Source: Pyropia haitanensis
Lineage: Eukaryota > Rhodophyta > Bangiophyceae > Bangiales > Bangiaceae
DNA length: 64,000 nucleotides
Direction: 5' to 3'
NCBI GenBank assembly: GCA_008729055.1
Contig: SDUX01000006.1
Span: 2,468,842 to 2,532,841 of the forward strand
Each line of letters starts with the position of its first letter. Positions within the stretch are counted from its first letter, which is position 1. A program made the translations under genes and the position numbers. The notes beneath the pieces were generated by a model that saw nothing but the letters and a program-made list of their open reading frames with translations, was not told the origin of the DNA and made no database searches. Shown piece by piece: positions 1 to 12,500 of the stretch.

Positions 1-464
1 GCGGCGGGGGACCCGCCGCGGGTGGCTCGCCTAGCGAATGAGTGTTTATGGGGGGGGCGGCCGGCCGCACGGCGCGCCGCCCGCGGGGCGCAGCTACCAA
101 ACGAAAAAAAAACAAAAAAAAAACAGAGAGAAAACGAACATGCACCAGCACCGATGGGGGAACGAGACGCGCAGGAAGGGGGATGGGGGAGAGGAAAGAC
201 GGGGACAGACGAGGGGGGAGGGGCAAGTGGGAGGGGGGGGGGGGGGGGAGACACCGCGCCGCGCACCCTTGCATCCACCATGGATGCGCGGCGGGCGAGG
301 TTGGGAGTGCACCCGGGCAATGCAGGGAGGCGCGCACGAGTTGGGAGGGGACGGAGGGGGGGGGGGAGCGCCCGGCGGACACTCGCGGCACGGCGTCGCC
401 GCGCGGCGCGGGCGGCGCCGCGGCGGCGGCCGGCGGGCGGGGGTCCGCGGCGGCGGCGGCGGCA

Positions 465-501
<37 letters not shown>

Positions 502-508
502 CGGGCGG
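1..508. other. Flank downstream of the NADPH oxidase gene
   Basis: This stretch holds no convincing gene. It contains A-rich tracts near 103-126, several G runs, and a GGC trinucleotide repeat near 465-500. It would carry the 3' untranslated region of the minus-strand oxidase. Open frames crossing it are compositional artefacts of GC-rich DNA. Confidence 0.6.
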
Positions 509-664
509 TCACAGGAAGTTTTCCTCCCGAAACGCAAACCGCACGTTGGCCCCGTACGACGCGGCGTAGCGCGACGCGCTGCCGCCGCCGCCGCCGGCGG
601 CCGACGCGCCCCCCCCCCCCCCGCGTCGCCCACCCCCCACACGGTGGTCATGCCGTCGGCGCCA

Positions 665-711
<47 letters not shown>

Positions 712-2972
712 GTCGCCCGGCCGCTCCGCCTTGACGCTGTCGAGCGCGATCGCCCCCCGGCGGTAGCCCTTGGCGAGGCTCGCCGCCATGGCCCGCTGCG
801 CCGCCTCCTGGATGCCCTTGGACATGACGGGCGGCCCGCAAAAAAAGATGCCCACCACCGTCCCCGACCGGCTGCGCTCGACAATGCCCGTGAAGAGGGC
901 GTCCCAGTCGGGCCGCTTGTACGTGGTGTGCAGCGGCACGCGCGCATAGTCGCGGCTCCACGCCTCGTCCACCGGCCCCGCCCGCGTAATGTGCCGGTGC
1001 AGCCGCACCGTCCCCGAGTGGCACAGCGGGAGGAGCTCCTCCACCAGCCACCCGTCGTCGGCCTGCGTCGGCGCCGTCCACACAAAGTCCAGCGACCGCG
1101 TCGCCGAGTGGGACGACCGCACGTTTTGGGCGAGCAGCAGCCGCGAGCCCGCCACCCGCATCAGCCGGTAGACGAGCGTGCCGAGCAGCAGCGGCCACAG
1201 GAGCGCCAGGTTCACCACCCCAAACCACGACGCGTCGGCGCCAACGCCGCACAGCGCGGCAAGGTCAATCGCGACGCCCGCGAGCGCGAGCGGCACCAGC
1301 ACCACCGCGTCGACGACGCTGCCCCGCCGCCGCAGGTACACCCGCGGGCCCAGCACCGTCGCCTCGCACACAATCGCGGTCGCGAGCGGCACCGCCGCGG
1401 CGGTGGCGAGGCCGAGGTCCGCCACGAGCAGCCCGCGGACCTTGAACATGGCGAGGCCAACCGTGGCGGGCGAGAAGCCCCGCATAATCGCGGCGAGCGC
1501 AACGACCGTGTAGCGGGCGAGCACCGTCCACACGACGGCCAGGCTAAACGTGACCGAGTGGAGGCCGTGCAGCAGCGACACCCGCACCGTCCGCGCGCGG
1601 ACGAGGTTGGCGGCGAGCGTCGAGCGGCGACGGCGGCGGTCGCGGCCGCCGCCGCCGCCGCCCTTGCCGCCGTCGCCGCCGCCGCCGCCCTTGCCGCTCG
1701 ACCGGCGGGTGCCACCGAGGAGCGCGCCAAACATGGACGTGCGGCGGCCGCCGCGGCCGCCACGGCCGCGGCCCGCCGCGTCGCCGCGCTGCAGGTGCCG
1801 CAGCATGGCAGAGGACCCAAAGCTCAGCCCAATCAGCTGCTGCCCCGCCGTCGAGTTGAGAAACGCAGAGTGCCGCAGCAGCCGCCCGATCGAGTCCATC
1901 GAGTGGTCCAGCCCCGCCTCCTCGTCACTCCCAAACCGCGAGTCGTCGTCCCCGTCCAGGCTCGACGAGTAGCCACCGTCGTCGTCCGAGTCGGCCAGCG
2001 ACTCGAGCTCCCCGAGGCCATCATCGTACGTGGGCGCGCGCGGCACCGGCGGCAGCCGCCCGTGGCGACCGCCGCCGCCGGCTGCCGCGGCGCCGGCGGG
2101 GGCGGGCGGACACGGGGGGGACGCGTCGCCGGGGCCAACGCCATAGCACGCCGGCAGCGGGTTGTCATCGTCGAGCATCCGCCCCAGCGACGCGTCCGAG
2201 CCGAGCGTGTGGACGCTCTCCAGGTCGTCCTCATCGTCCTCGGCCATGACCGCCGCGGCCGCCGCCGCGGCCGCCGCCGCCGCCGCCGCGGCGCGGCCCG
2301 CGGCGAGCGACCGGGACGAGCGGCGGAGGAGGCCGTCGCCGTCATTGCCATCGTCCGAGCTCAGGTCCTCCAGGTCCGACAGCTCCGCCTCTTCCCGACC
2401 GTCGCTGCCACGCCGCGCCGCCGCCACCGCCGGCGGGTCGGCCGCCGCGTCCGCCGCGGCGGCGAGGCGTGAGTGCAGGCCCGCCGCGTTGACGCCCACC
2501 CCCGCCCAGCCGGCGCCATCGTCGGCGCCGCCGCCACCGCCGCCACCGCCGACGCCGACGCCGCCGCCGCCAACGGCGGCCGCGTCGGCGAGGACGTCGA
2601 GCTCCGCGGCGCGGCGCTCGAGGCCAGAGCGGGAGCGGAGGAGGTCGGCCGGGTCGGCCGGCAGCGCCGACGACGATGCGGACGGCGACAGCGGGTGCAA
2701 CGTACCCCCCACCCCCCCCCCGCCAACGACGCGGCGCCGAGCGACTCGACGGCGGCCACGTCCGCCAGCGGGATGGTGTCGGTGAGGTCCGCGCGGCTGC
2801 TGCTCGGCGCGATAAACGCCTTGGCCGACCCCGCCGGCGTCAGGTACGAGGGCCCACTCGGCGACAGCGCCCGGCGGGAGCTCCCGACGCGCGCCAAAAA
2901 GCGCCGCGACGAGCCGCCCGACGGGCTCACCCCCATCGCCGCGGCCGCCCCGAGCGGCGGCGCGCCGCCCAT

Positions 2973-3029
<57 letters not shown>

Positions 3030-4448
3030 CGCCCCCCCCTCCCCGCCGCCATCCGCGTCCAGGTTGACCGCCGACGCCATCGCCGCGACCGTCCGCGCGC
3101 TCGTGTTCCGGTCGAGCGCCACCGGGTCGCCCAGCGCGGCCCCCCGCGCGGTCCAGTTGATCATCCAGTGGTGGGCGGCCTTGACGACCGACGCAAACGG
3201 CGTCGCGCCGACGCCGCCGCCAATGCACAGGACGTGCTCAAACTGGCCAACGTGCTGCGCGGGGCTCCCATACGGCCCGCGCACGTGGATGGTCACGTCC
3301 GCCGCGTCGCCCGCGGCAAACAGGTCGTACAGGCGCGCCGTCCAGTCGCCGCTCTTCTTCACGTAAAAGACCATCTCCGACTCGTGCGGCGCGCTCGCAA
3401 TCGTAAACGGGTGCCACTCGAGGGCGGACAGGACCGGCACCTGGATTTCCGCAAACTGGCCCGCCGTGTAGTGAAACGCCCGCGGCAGGCGGAGGCAGAG
3501 CATCGAGTCCCCCTTGACCGCCCCCGCGTTGGTCGACACGACCAGCGAGCAGCGCTTCTCCTTGGCCAGCCGCGCGCCCCGGTCGGCGAGGTAGACGAGC
3601 AGCGGGCCCACCACAAACCGGTACGTGTGCGGCACCCCGTGGTGCAGCCCGTGGATGAGGAGGGTGGCGAAAAAGCCGACCGCACACACCGCGTGGGTGT
3701 AGAAAAACACCTCGTACCGCCGCGTGCGCATCCGCCGGTGGGCGGTCGCGCCAATGGAAAAGAGAAAGGTCAGCAGCACGCACCCCGACACAAACAGCGA
3801 CGTCGTGCCCGTGTAGCCGCGCGCCCAGAGGGAGCCGATAAAGTAGGTCGCCCCGTGCGTGACCGTGTGGACGACCGCCGCGGCGAGCAGCACGTAGCCG
3901 ACGAGCATGTGGAAGTGGGGCATCGCCTTGTCAAACGGCACGACCATGTTGAGCGGCGTATTCCGCGCGACCGTCAGCGCGAGGCGGCTCGACAGGACGA
4001 GCAGGAAGGCCGCGTTCCAGTTGATGAGGTTGCCCGTCCCGCGCGCGATGGGCGTCAGGAACCGCCGAAAGTGGCCCGCCTCCCAGTGCCGCTGCTCGGG
4101 CGTGGCGGCGAGGAAGAAGAGGATGGCGTTGGCCGTCCCGTACAGCATCAGGAAGGTGAGCACAAAGCCGTGCGCCGACAGCCACGATTCCGCCCGCGAC
4201 GCCACCCGCCGGAGCTTCTCGGTCGCCGACGAAGGGGGGGGGGGGGGTGGGGGGGGGGGGGAAGCCGCCGACGCCCCCACGGGGGGGGCCGCCGTCGTAC
4301 TCGCCGCCGTCGTCGTACTCGCCGCCGTCGCCGCGTCGCTGCCCGCCGCCGACGCGGCCGCGCCGCGGCCGCCGCCGCCGGCGGGCACCCGCAACGGCCG
4401 CGGCGGGGGCGGGGAGCGGGCGCCACCGCCACCCCCACCCCCACCCCC

Positions 4449-4482
<34 letters not shown>

Positions 4483-4495
4483 CCGCCGCCGCTGC

Positions 4496-4534
<39 letters not shown>

Positions 4535-4601
4535 GGGGCAGCGACCGCCCCGCCGGGCCTGGCGGCCGTGGCGGCCGCGCGGCCGACACGGGCGCGGTCA
4601 T
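509..4601 (-). CDS. NADPH oxidase (respiratory burst oxidase, NOX/Rboh family)
   Basis: This integral membrane flavocytochrome moves electrons from NADPH through FAD and two hemes to O2, making superoxide. The chosen start (ATG at 4601) is followed by an Ala/Gly/Pro-rich tail. The ferric-reductase membrane domain has two His pairs spaced for b-type hemes (about H231/H245 and H303/H317). The FAD motif HPFT is near residue 397, GPYG near 442 and the nucleotide motif GGGVGATP near 461. The C-terminal part has FFCGPPVMS and ends ...VRFAFREENFL, the classic NOX C-terminus. Between GGGVGATP and the FVW/CGP part lies an insertion of several hundred residues, with low-complexity sequence and about four hydrophobic segments (about 1190-1570). 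No EF-hand is visible. Two one-base shifts are needed, at C runs near 2705-2721 and 609-622. Extra membrane segments are reported for red algal Rboh proteins (recollection, unverified). Confidence 0.9.
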
Positions 4602-4923
4602 GCTGGCGCGGCAGCCACCGCGCGGGGGGCGTCCACAAGAGGGGGCACCAACAAACACGCAGGAGTGGGGGGGGGAAGGAAGGAGGAGGCGGTGGGGGGG
4701 GGGGGGGGGAAGCGGGGGGGGGGGGGGGAAACCGCGTGGACAAGAGGGTGGGGAGGGGGGGGGGGGGGAGTGGCCGAGGGTGCGATGGGGACACGATCGC
4801 CACCGGGGTAGCCAAGGGGGCGGGGGAGGGGGGGGGGGGGGGGGGGTGACCGGCGCTGGTCGGCTGGCCGCCGCGGCTGGGCGCGACCGCGGTGATGATG
4901 GCGGCGCGCGGCGTGGGCGGCGG

Positions 4924-4971
4924 CGTGTGTGTGTGTGTGGGGGTGCGTGTGTGTGTGTGTGTGTGTGTGCA
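4924..4971. repeat. GT dinucleotide microsatellite
   Basis: Two blocks of GT repeats separated by a short G-rich interruption lie about 320 bases upstream of the oxidase start codon. Confidence 0.9.
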
Positions 4972-5391
4972 GTGAGATGTGACTGTTGTGCACACCGGTG
5001 GGGGGGGGGGGGGCGGTGGGGGGGCGGGGTGGAAGAGCGAGCGCGCGTCGCCCCGCCAGTCGTCGCGCCGCCGCCGCGGCGGCCGCCTGTAGGCGCTCCC
5101 CCCCCGGGCGGCCGCCGCGGCACGGGACGGCCCGCGTCGGGCCGCGCGCGGCGCGGCCGCCGCGGCGCGGCCGCCCGCCCGCCCGCCGCCGCCGCCCCGG
5201 CCGCCCGCCGCCCGCGCCGGCGGCGGGCGGCGCCCAGGGCGGGGGACGGCCGCCGCCGGCGGGCGGCCGCGGCAGCGGCCGCCCCCCGGCTGCCCCTCCC
5301 ACAACGCTCTGCCGGGCGCGACGGCCGCCCCAGACGGGGACGGGGTGGGGGGGGGGGGGGGGGGGGGACGACCGACGCCGCCGCCACCACC

Positions 5392-5425
<34 letters not shown>

Positions 5426-5560
5426 GCGGTTGCACGCCGCGGCGCGCCGCGCAGCGTCGTGCGCGAGGTGGCCGCCGCCGCCGCGGCACGCGGTCCCAGG
5501 GCGCGGCGGTCCCCCCCCCCCCCCCGCCCCCCCCCTGTCGACGCCCACAACAGCAGCCGC

Positions 5561-5641
5561 AAAAAAAAAAAAAAAAAAAAGGCGCAGACACACGCCCACG
5601 CACGCCGACACACACACCCCCCCCCCCCCCCCCCCCCCCCC
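5561..5641. repeat. A20 run followed by CA-rich segment and C25 run
   Basis: Twenty consecutive A (5561-5580) are followed by a CACA-rich stretch and 25 consecutive C (5617-5641). Runs of this length are easily miscounted in sequencing. Confidence 0.9.
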
Positions 5642-6560
5642 TCAACCAGAGACGGCGGCCGGCGAGCGGCGGGGGCCTCACGGACACAGCCTGCCGGCAG
5701 CCGCCACGGCGGACACGGCGGCGCCGCCGCCGCCGGCGCACGCGGCCGCCGCCGCCGCGCGGCGGGGCGGCCTACGTACGGCGCCGCGGCGGCGGCGGCG
5801 GCGGCGGGCGGCGCGGCCGCCACCGCAGCGGCGGCGGTGCTTGACACTGCCGCCCCTCCCCGCGCGCGGCGGGGGTGGCGGCGAGCCCAGCGGCGGGCGA
5901 TTGCCGGCGGCGGGCCCCCCCCCCCCCCCCTGCGGGCGGCCAGGCCGCCGCGGGGGCGAGCGTGTGGCCGCCCCCCCCCGCCCCCCCAGGCGGCGGCTGG
6001 CAGCGGCGGCCGCCGATCGGCGGCGGCGGCGGCGGCCGCGCGGCCGCCAGCGGGGGGGCCTACGTGGTGCGCCGCCGCGGCGGCCGGGGCGACGAGGCGG
6101 CGCTCGCCGCGGCGGCGCCGCCACACACGCCGTTGCTGCCGAGGCCGCTGGGGGCGGGGGGGGGGCGAGGGGGGGGGGGGGGGCGAGGGGGGGGGGGGGG
6201 GGCTCGCCCGCGGGGGGGCCTCCCCCCCCCCCAACAGAGCCACCGCGCAGGCAGCCAAGGGGCGGGAGGGGGGGCACCGCGGGGGCGCCGTGGGGGCGCC
6301 GCGTCCCTCCCCCCCCCCCCCCGCCCCCCCCCCCCCGCCCCCCCGCCGCGCCGCCGTGGCCGCGGCGGCAGCGGCAGCGGCACGCGCCGGGCGGCGGGCG
6401 GCTCGACCGCGGGCGGCCGCAACGTAACGTGGCTCGCCGCGGTGCGTGCGGGCGCGGCGGGACGGTGGGGCAATGGCACAGCGGCGGGCGGGCGTCGGGC
6501 GGGGCGCGGCACTGGGAATGGAGGGGGGGGGGGGGGAGGGGGCGGGTGGCGGATTGACAG

Positions 6561-7800
6561 TTCCATTTCCTTTGTATCCCCTCGAACGACGACACGGGGA
6601 TCGGGGCGTTCCAGGTTAGTAGACCAATCCACAACTTGGGTGGACTCTTGGATAACAAATCGAAAAAAATAGAAGCACGATCGTCTTGCTGAGGTGTAGT
6701 TGTACTTGCGGTTGGACTGGGCGACGGGTCTCTGCTCGCTGGGGTTCCCTCCCCCAGACGGCGTGGCCGTCGGGTTGCCGGCACTCCAACGGGCCCCGCA
6801 GCTCCAGCCTGGGGGCGTACTCGCCCACCGCGTCACGAGCTGCAGACCTTGAGGATATTGCACCCGAGCCGAGTCGAGTATGGGAAGAGGCAGGCGGTCT
6901 CTTCGTCGCCGGTCCTCCCTCCGCCGTTGTCGACCCATGGATAGATCCCACTGTCGCTGGTCGCGTGCCACCGCGTCACGTCGTACCCTCTCTTCTTCAG
7001 CTACAGCTCATTGCACCGCGGCAGTGCTCCCAACAGAGTACGTCAGAGCCGATGGATGGCTCATAGCCTCCCCACAAGAGGGTGCGGCACCTCCCGTACG
7101 GGCCAGGAACAGACTCAGGGCAAGTGCTTGGTGGTGCTGCAGAAGCCAGAAGACGCAGTCACCCGGGTTCCGCACCGGTCGAGGGGTTGTGTTCACGGCC
7201 AAAGGGGAACGTGCGGCGGATGGGGATGGAGGATGGCGCCGCCAGGAGTGTGCCTCTGGTCGGCCACCCCCAGCGCGATTGCGCTTCCCTCCCTCTGGGT
7301 GCGTGATGGTACTTATCATTGTCAGAACGAGCGCCATGGAGTACCAACTACGATTGCCCGTGTCGACATCGATCAAGTGCTTCATTACAACAACAGAAGA
7401 TGGCGGACAAGTGAAAATCAAGCCGCTTCACAGAAACCACAACGTCATGGGCTTGCGGGTCCGACAGATGAGCCCGTATTTTCGACGGTACAGTCGTCGC
7501 CCTCCGCCTCAACACTGGAGTCCATCACGCGATGCTCGATTGTTTACCATACGTTACAGCGGCTCGCGAGCCAGCATGGCGTCCCGCGGGGATGGGCGAC
7601 ACGATGCTAGGCTATGGTTGTCCGGAACAGGAACGAACGATTTTGTTGTTGTCCGAGCATTGCGCTGAGTCTCTGCATGCATTCGACAGTTGTGTTATTT
7701 TCTGTACAATTGACATAGTCGTACTGTTCTCAGTACGTTGTTGTGAGCTAAGTTGGCCATTGCGACATCTAGAAGTACATTGAGGAAAGAACAAGCAGGT
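6561..7800. other. Lower-GC island without a recognisable gene
   Basis: Composition drops sharply from the flanking GC-rich DNA at about 6550. Open frames up to about 260 codons are present (for example 6880-7668 on +), but they overlap one another and show no family motif. A decayed mobile element is possible; I see no terminal repeats to prove it. Confidence 0.45.
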
Positions 7801-7807
7801 GGGGTCC

Positions 7808-7880
7808 AAGAAGAGGGGCCTTCACCAAGACTGGAGCGCGACCGCGCCGCGGGAAGCGGCGGGCGAAGGCCCCCCTTCTT
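7808..7880. repeat. Imperfect inverted repeat (16-base arms)
   Basis: Arms at 7808-7823 and 7865-7880 match at 15 of 16 positions (AAGAAGAGGGGCCTTC against its complement) around a 41-base GC-rich loop. The transcript would form a strong hairpin. Confidence 0.75.
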
Positions 7881-7893
7881 CTGGGAGTGACCC

Positions 7894-8893
7894 CCCAACA
7901 CTTTCACGCTCTACAGGACGCCCTTGGTCCGCGCTCTGCCTTCAGCTGTGACGGGCTATTCTCACAGCAGGGTGACGCTCTGGGGAGCCTGCCGCACCCC
8001 CCCAAGCACCCTCCGCGTGACGCGGGTAAGAGCGGCTCAGGGAAAGGGTCGGCACGGTGCGGCGGCGTGCAGGAACGAAAGAGCGATCCACCCTTTTCTT
8101 CGCTCTCCGCGTGCCCCCCCCAGCAGGCCAGGCGGCGGCGGCGAGCGTAGCGTCCCGTCTCGTGCGGAGGAGCGGGTGTCAGGGCAGCCGGCGCTCCAAT
8201 CTGGGATGATGGACGCCTTGGACCAGCTCTGCACGAGCGTGGGCAGATTCTGCATTCAACGCGCGGGACACGCCAGGCCAGAGGTCTGACCAGGAGACTG
8301 CAACAACGTCTGCTCTCGCCGTTGGAGTTGCGCCCGCCAAGACAGTGGGGCCAAGGGAGACAAGGCCGTCGTCAACTTTGCGCAGTAGACCCTAATCAAT
8401 GCTCTTGTAGAGCCGGATGACGACCACCTCGTCGCCATCTGCGTTCGCTCTGCTGGCGGCGGTGAGCGCCGCGGCTGCCGCCGCCAAGCGCGCACCGTTT
8501 ACCGGGTTGGAAAATCTGCTCCACGGGCTCCACATTCGAAACGCCTATTCCAAGGATTTTCATGGTCGATCGCCACGTGTGTCAAGCGCGGCATGCTGTC
8601 TGTGCGCTTGGTCGCGGCATTGCCCGTCCGTCACTTTGCGGGTGCGCGGGCGGCGGCCTCCTCCTGCATCCGGGCGTGACGCGTCACTGCCGCCCGCTCT
8701 TGTCTTGGCGCCCCACCGCCTGGCTGGGGTCCCGCCTCCCTCTTCCGTCCCGCCCTTCCTCTTGGGATCCCCACCTTCCCCTATCCCCCCCACCACTCCC
8801 CGCTTTGTCCTCTTGTTTCCCCTCTACCCTGTCTCACCTGCGGCCGCACGCCGCATCCCGCCCACCCCCGTGCCCTTCCGTCCTGCAGACGAT
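7894..8893. other. Upstream region of the WD40 coat-like gene
   Basis: No gene is seen. The last 250 bases are pyrimidine-rich, with many CCC and CTC groups, before the ATG at 8894, consistent with a 5' leader. An in-frame open stretch extends upstream to about 8417 with a possible earlier ATG there, but its composition is not protein-like. Confidence 0.45.
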
Positions 8894-9536
8894 ATGGCGT
8901 TTCCCCTCCGCCTCCGCGCGGCGCTGCCGTCCCCCCTAGCGGCAGCGGGTTCGGCGGCCCCCCCCCCCGGCGGCACCCCCCCCCCCCCCCCCCCCTCTTC
9001 GCCACCGCCCCCGACGTCGGCCGCCTGATCACCGCCGCCGGCGCCGCCGTGTCGGTCCTCACCACCGCCTCCCTCCTCACCGTGTCCGCCCACCGCCTCA
9101 CCGCCGCCGTCACGGCGCTGGTGTACCTGCCGCCGGCGGGCGCGGCGGCCGCCTTTCTCGCCGACGGGACCGTCACGTTTGTGGGCGTCGCGGGGGGCGG
9201 GGGCGGGGGTGGGGGGGGGGGGCCCGCCGCGGGGATGGCCGACGCGTGGGATGCGAGCGAGGGGGGGGGATCCCCGCCGCCGTCGCCGCCGTACGCGCTG
9301 CCAGGCGTGGCGGGGCGACCGGTGGCGGCGGCCGCCTCGGCGGTCGGCCGGCGGCTGGTCGTGTACGTCAAGGACGGGTCGCCGTCGCTGTGGGTGATGG
9401 CGTACAGCGTGCCGGGGGGGGGGGCACTGGGGGGGGCGCCGCCGACGCTGCCGTCGCTGCGGCGGGCCTGCCGGGCCTCCCCCGCGTGACGGAGGTGTAC
9501 AAGCTCCGCCCGGACGCGCCGCTGCACGCGGTGCAG

Positions 9537-9567
<31 letters not shown>

Positions 9568-12500
9568 TGGGTGGCGGCGCCGCCGCGTCTACCGCCGCGT
9601 CGACGGCGCTGTCGCGGCTGCGGGCGGCGGCGACGGCGTCGCCGGCGGCGCCGATTGTGGCGGCGGCCATGGCGGCCGACCCGGCGGCGGCGGCGCTGGC
9701 GGCGACCGCCGACGCGGCGGGCGGCGTGCGCGTGTGGGACCCGTCACGGCGGACGCTGCTGGCGGTGCTCGACTCGCAGCCGCTGCCGCTGGAGCGGCTG
9801 ACGGGGCTGGCGTTCCACCCGGGGGGGGCGGGCGTCGAGCCGGCCACCGCCGCGGAGGACGCGGAGGACGCGACGACCGACTACGCGGCGGAGGCGGCGT
9901 TTTCCGCGGCGGGGGGGGTGGCGCCGCTCGTCACGCCGTCGTCGGGCGCGGGGCACCTGCTCGCGTCCACGTCGGCGGGGCGGCTGCTGTCGTGGCGGGT
10001 GCCGTCGGGCAGTGCCAGCAGCGGCGGCGGCAAGGCGCCGCCGCCGACGCTCCCCCGCGCAAAGTGGCGGGACCGGACGCTGGCCGGGGGGTGGGCGGGC
10101 CTGGTGTTTGTGCCGGGCCGCCCCGCATACCTGGTCGCCGTCGCGGCCGCGTCGGGGCGGGCGGTGGCCAAGCTCGTGGCCGACGACGGGCGGGTGGTGC
10201 CGTCGGCGCGGTGGCCCGCGCCGAGCCGCGTGCTGCGGCCGCCGTCGGCGCGGGGGTTGGGGGTGGGGGGGGGGCGGCGGCCGGGGGGGGGGACGACGCG
10301 GGCAGCTCCACGGGCGTTGCCGTCACCGCCGTGCACGTCGCTGAGCCGCCCGAGGCCGCGGCGGGCGGGGGCGGGGGGGGGGTGGCGGCGCCCGCGGCGT
10401 CGCCCGCCGCGGCGGCGGGGGCGGAGCCGGCCGCGCCCGCCGCGCCATCGAGCGGCACGCGGGCCAAGGTCCACGCGTGGGGCTCCAAGCTCCGCTCCCT
10501 GGGCAGCGGCGGCGGCAGCGACGCGTCGGCGGCGTCGGCGGCGTCGGCCGCGGCCGCGGCGCCGCTGGTCGTGTCGGGCTCTGCCGAGGGCGTCGGCGGC
10601 GGACCCGACGGCGGCGCCGACGGCACCCCCCCGCCGCGGCTGGCGCTCGGCGTGGACGCGCCGCTGGGCCTCCTTGTCAGCGCCGGCGGCCGCCACCGGA
10701 CGGGCGTGTGCCTGTGGCAGCGCACCGGCCGGGGCGGCGCGGCGGAGCTGCCGGGCCTGCCCCTCGCGGCCGCGGTGGACGCGCCCGCCGCCGCCGCCGA
10801 CGGGCCGCCGCCGCCCGGCCGGGAGGTGCTCCTCGCCGCCGACGCGCTGCTCGTCGCGTCGGGCGCTGTGTTTGCGGTCGCGCTCGCGTCCGACGCGGTC
10901 ACCCGCCTCGCGTCGCTGCCACCCGGCGACGCGCGCGCGCTGGCCGTGGCGCGCGACGGCGGTGGCGCCGCCGCCGCGGCGCTGGTGTTCCTGTCGGCGG
11001 GCGACGCGGCGCCGGGCGGCGGCGCGCTCGACTGGTCGGCGGATGTGGGGGGGGGGGCGGCGGCGGCCGCGACCGCGCCGACGGCTCGTCGGCGGCGCAG
11101 TACGTGCTGCTGACGCGCCGCGGGGAGGACCGCGCGTGGGGGGTGTCGGCCGCGCAGGCGGGGCGGGACGGCGTGTTCCTCGGGCCCGCGGGCGACCACA
11201 CGCGGCTGGCGGTGCTGGCGCCGGGCGGCACCACGCTGGCGGTGCTGTCGTTTGCGCCGCCGGGGGGGGGGGGCGCGCGGCGGGGCCACGCGGCGGCGGC
11301 GGCGGCGGCGGCCGGCGGCGGCGGCGACAGCACCGCCGCGGTGCGGCGCTACGCCCTCGACGCGACCGTCGCGGCGGGCGGGGACGCGGCCGCCGCGGCG
11401 GCGGCGGCGGCCCGCCCCGATGTGCGCGTCGCGCGGGTGTGGCGGTCACCCCTCGGCCGGTGGTCGGCGCTGGTGTACTGGGACGCCGCCGGCGGGCGGC
11501 TGGCGCTGTCGGCCAACGCGGCGTACGGGGGGCGGCCCGCCCCAGACGGCGCCGCCGCCGACGGCGCGTACGCGCTGGACCGGCGGTCGGCGCTGGCGCT
11601 GACGCCCGCCGAGGCGGTGCTCGACGTGCGGTGGACGCCCGTGCCGGCTGCCGCCGGCGGTGGCAGGGGCGGCGGCGGCGGCGGCGGCGGCCGGCGCCCC
11701 CGCTGGGCGGGCGCCGTGCTGACGACCGCGCGGCTGCTGCTCGTCACCGAGTGGCTGGTGCCGACGGCGCCGGCGGTGTCGCTGGCGGCCCTGCCCGGCG
11801 GGGCCCCGGCGGGGGGCCCCCCGCCGGTGGCCGTCTGGGACGGCGCGGCGGTGGCGGTGCTCACCCCCGCGGGCGCGCTGGTGCGGGTGGCGCCCGACGG
11901 CGCCGCCGACGTGGCGGCGGTCGTCGCCGACGCCGCCGGGGGGGCGGCGCTGCTCGCCGCCGCGGGGGACCGGCTGGTCCTCGCCACCCGCCGCGGCGCG
12001 TCGGCCGACTGCCCGGCGCCCGCGGCGGCGGCGGCGGCGGCGGCGGGGGGTGGCCTCGGCGGCGGCGCGTCGCGCGAGGCCCCCTTCCGCGTACTGTCGC
12101 GGCCGCTCAGCCGGGCGCCCGTGGACCTGGCCGTCGCGGTCGCGGCGGGCGCGGCGGACCCCCCCCCCGGCGTCCCGCCCGCGGCGGCCGCCCGCCGGGC
12201 GCTGGGCGCCACCCTCGCCGCCGACGACGCGTCGCAGGCGGTGACCGCGGCGGGCGTTGCCGCCGCGGCTGCGTCGCCGCCCACGGCGGGCGTCGCGTAC
12301 CTGCTCGCCACCGCTGCCGCGCCCGCCGCGGCGGCGGGCGTTGCCGACGCGGCGCGGGCGCGGCTGCTCGCCGCGGCGGGCGACAGCCGCGGCGCGCTCA
12401 CCGCGCTCGCCGCCGCCATTGCCGCCGCGGACCGTGGCTCCGTCGCGGGCGGCGGGGATGACACGGCGCTGCCGACGGCGGCGGGGACGGAGCTCCGCCG

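Larger units (their letters stand above)
4602..6560. other. Homopolymer- and microsatellite-rich intergenic DNA
   Basis: This is probably the upstream region of the NADPH oxidase. It consists of long G and C runs, GGC/CCG trinucleotide stretches, a GT microsatellite and a 20-base A run. Several long open frames cross it on both strands. Their products are poly-Pro/Arg/Gly/Ala with no recognisable domain, so none is annotated. Confidence 0.6.

Noticed and set aside
22..2472. 816-codon + strand frame over the oxidase gene
   Set aside because: Antisense of the NADPH oxidase; Arg/Ala/Gly-rich with no domain.
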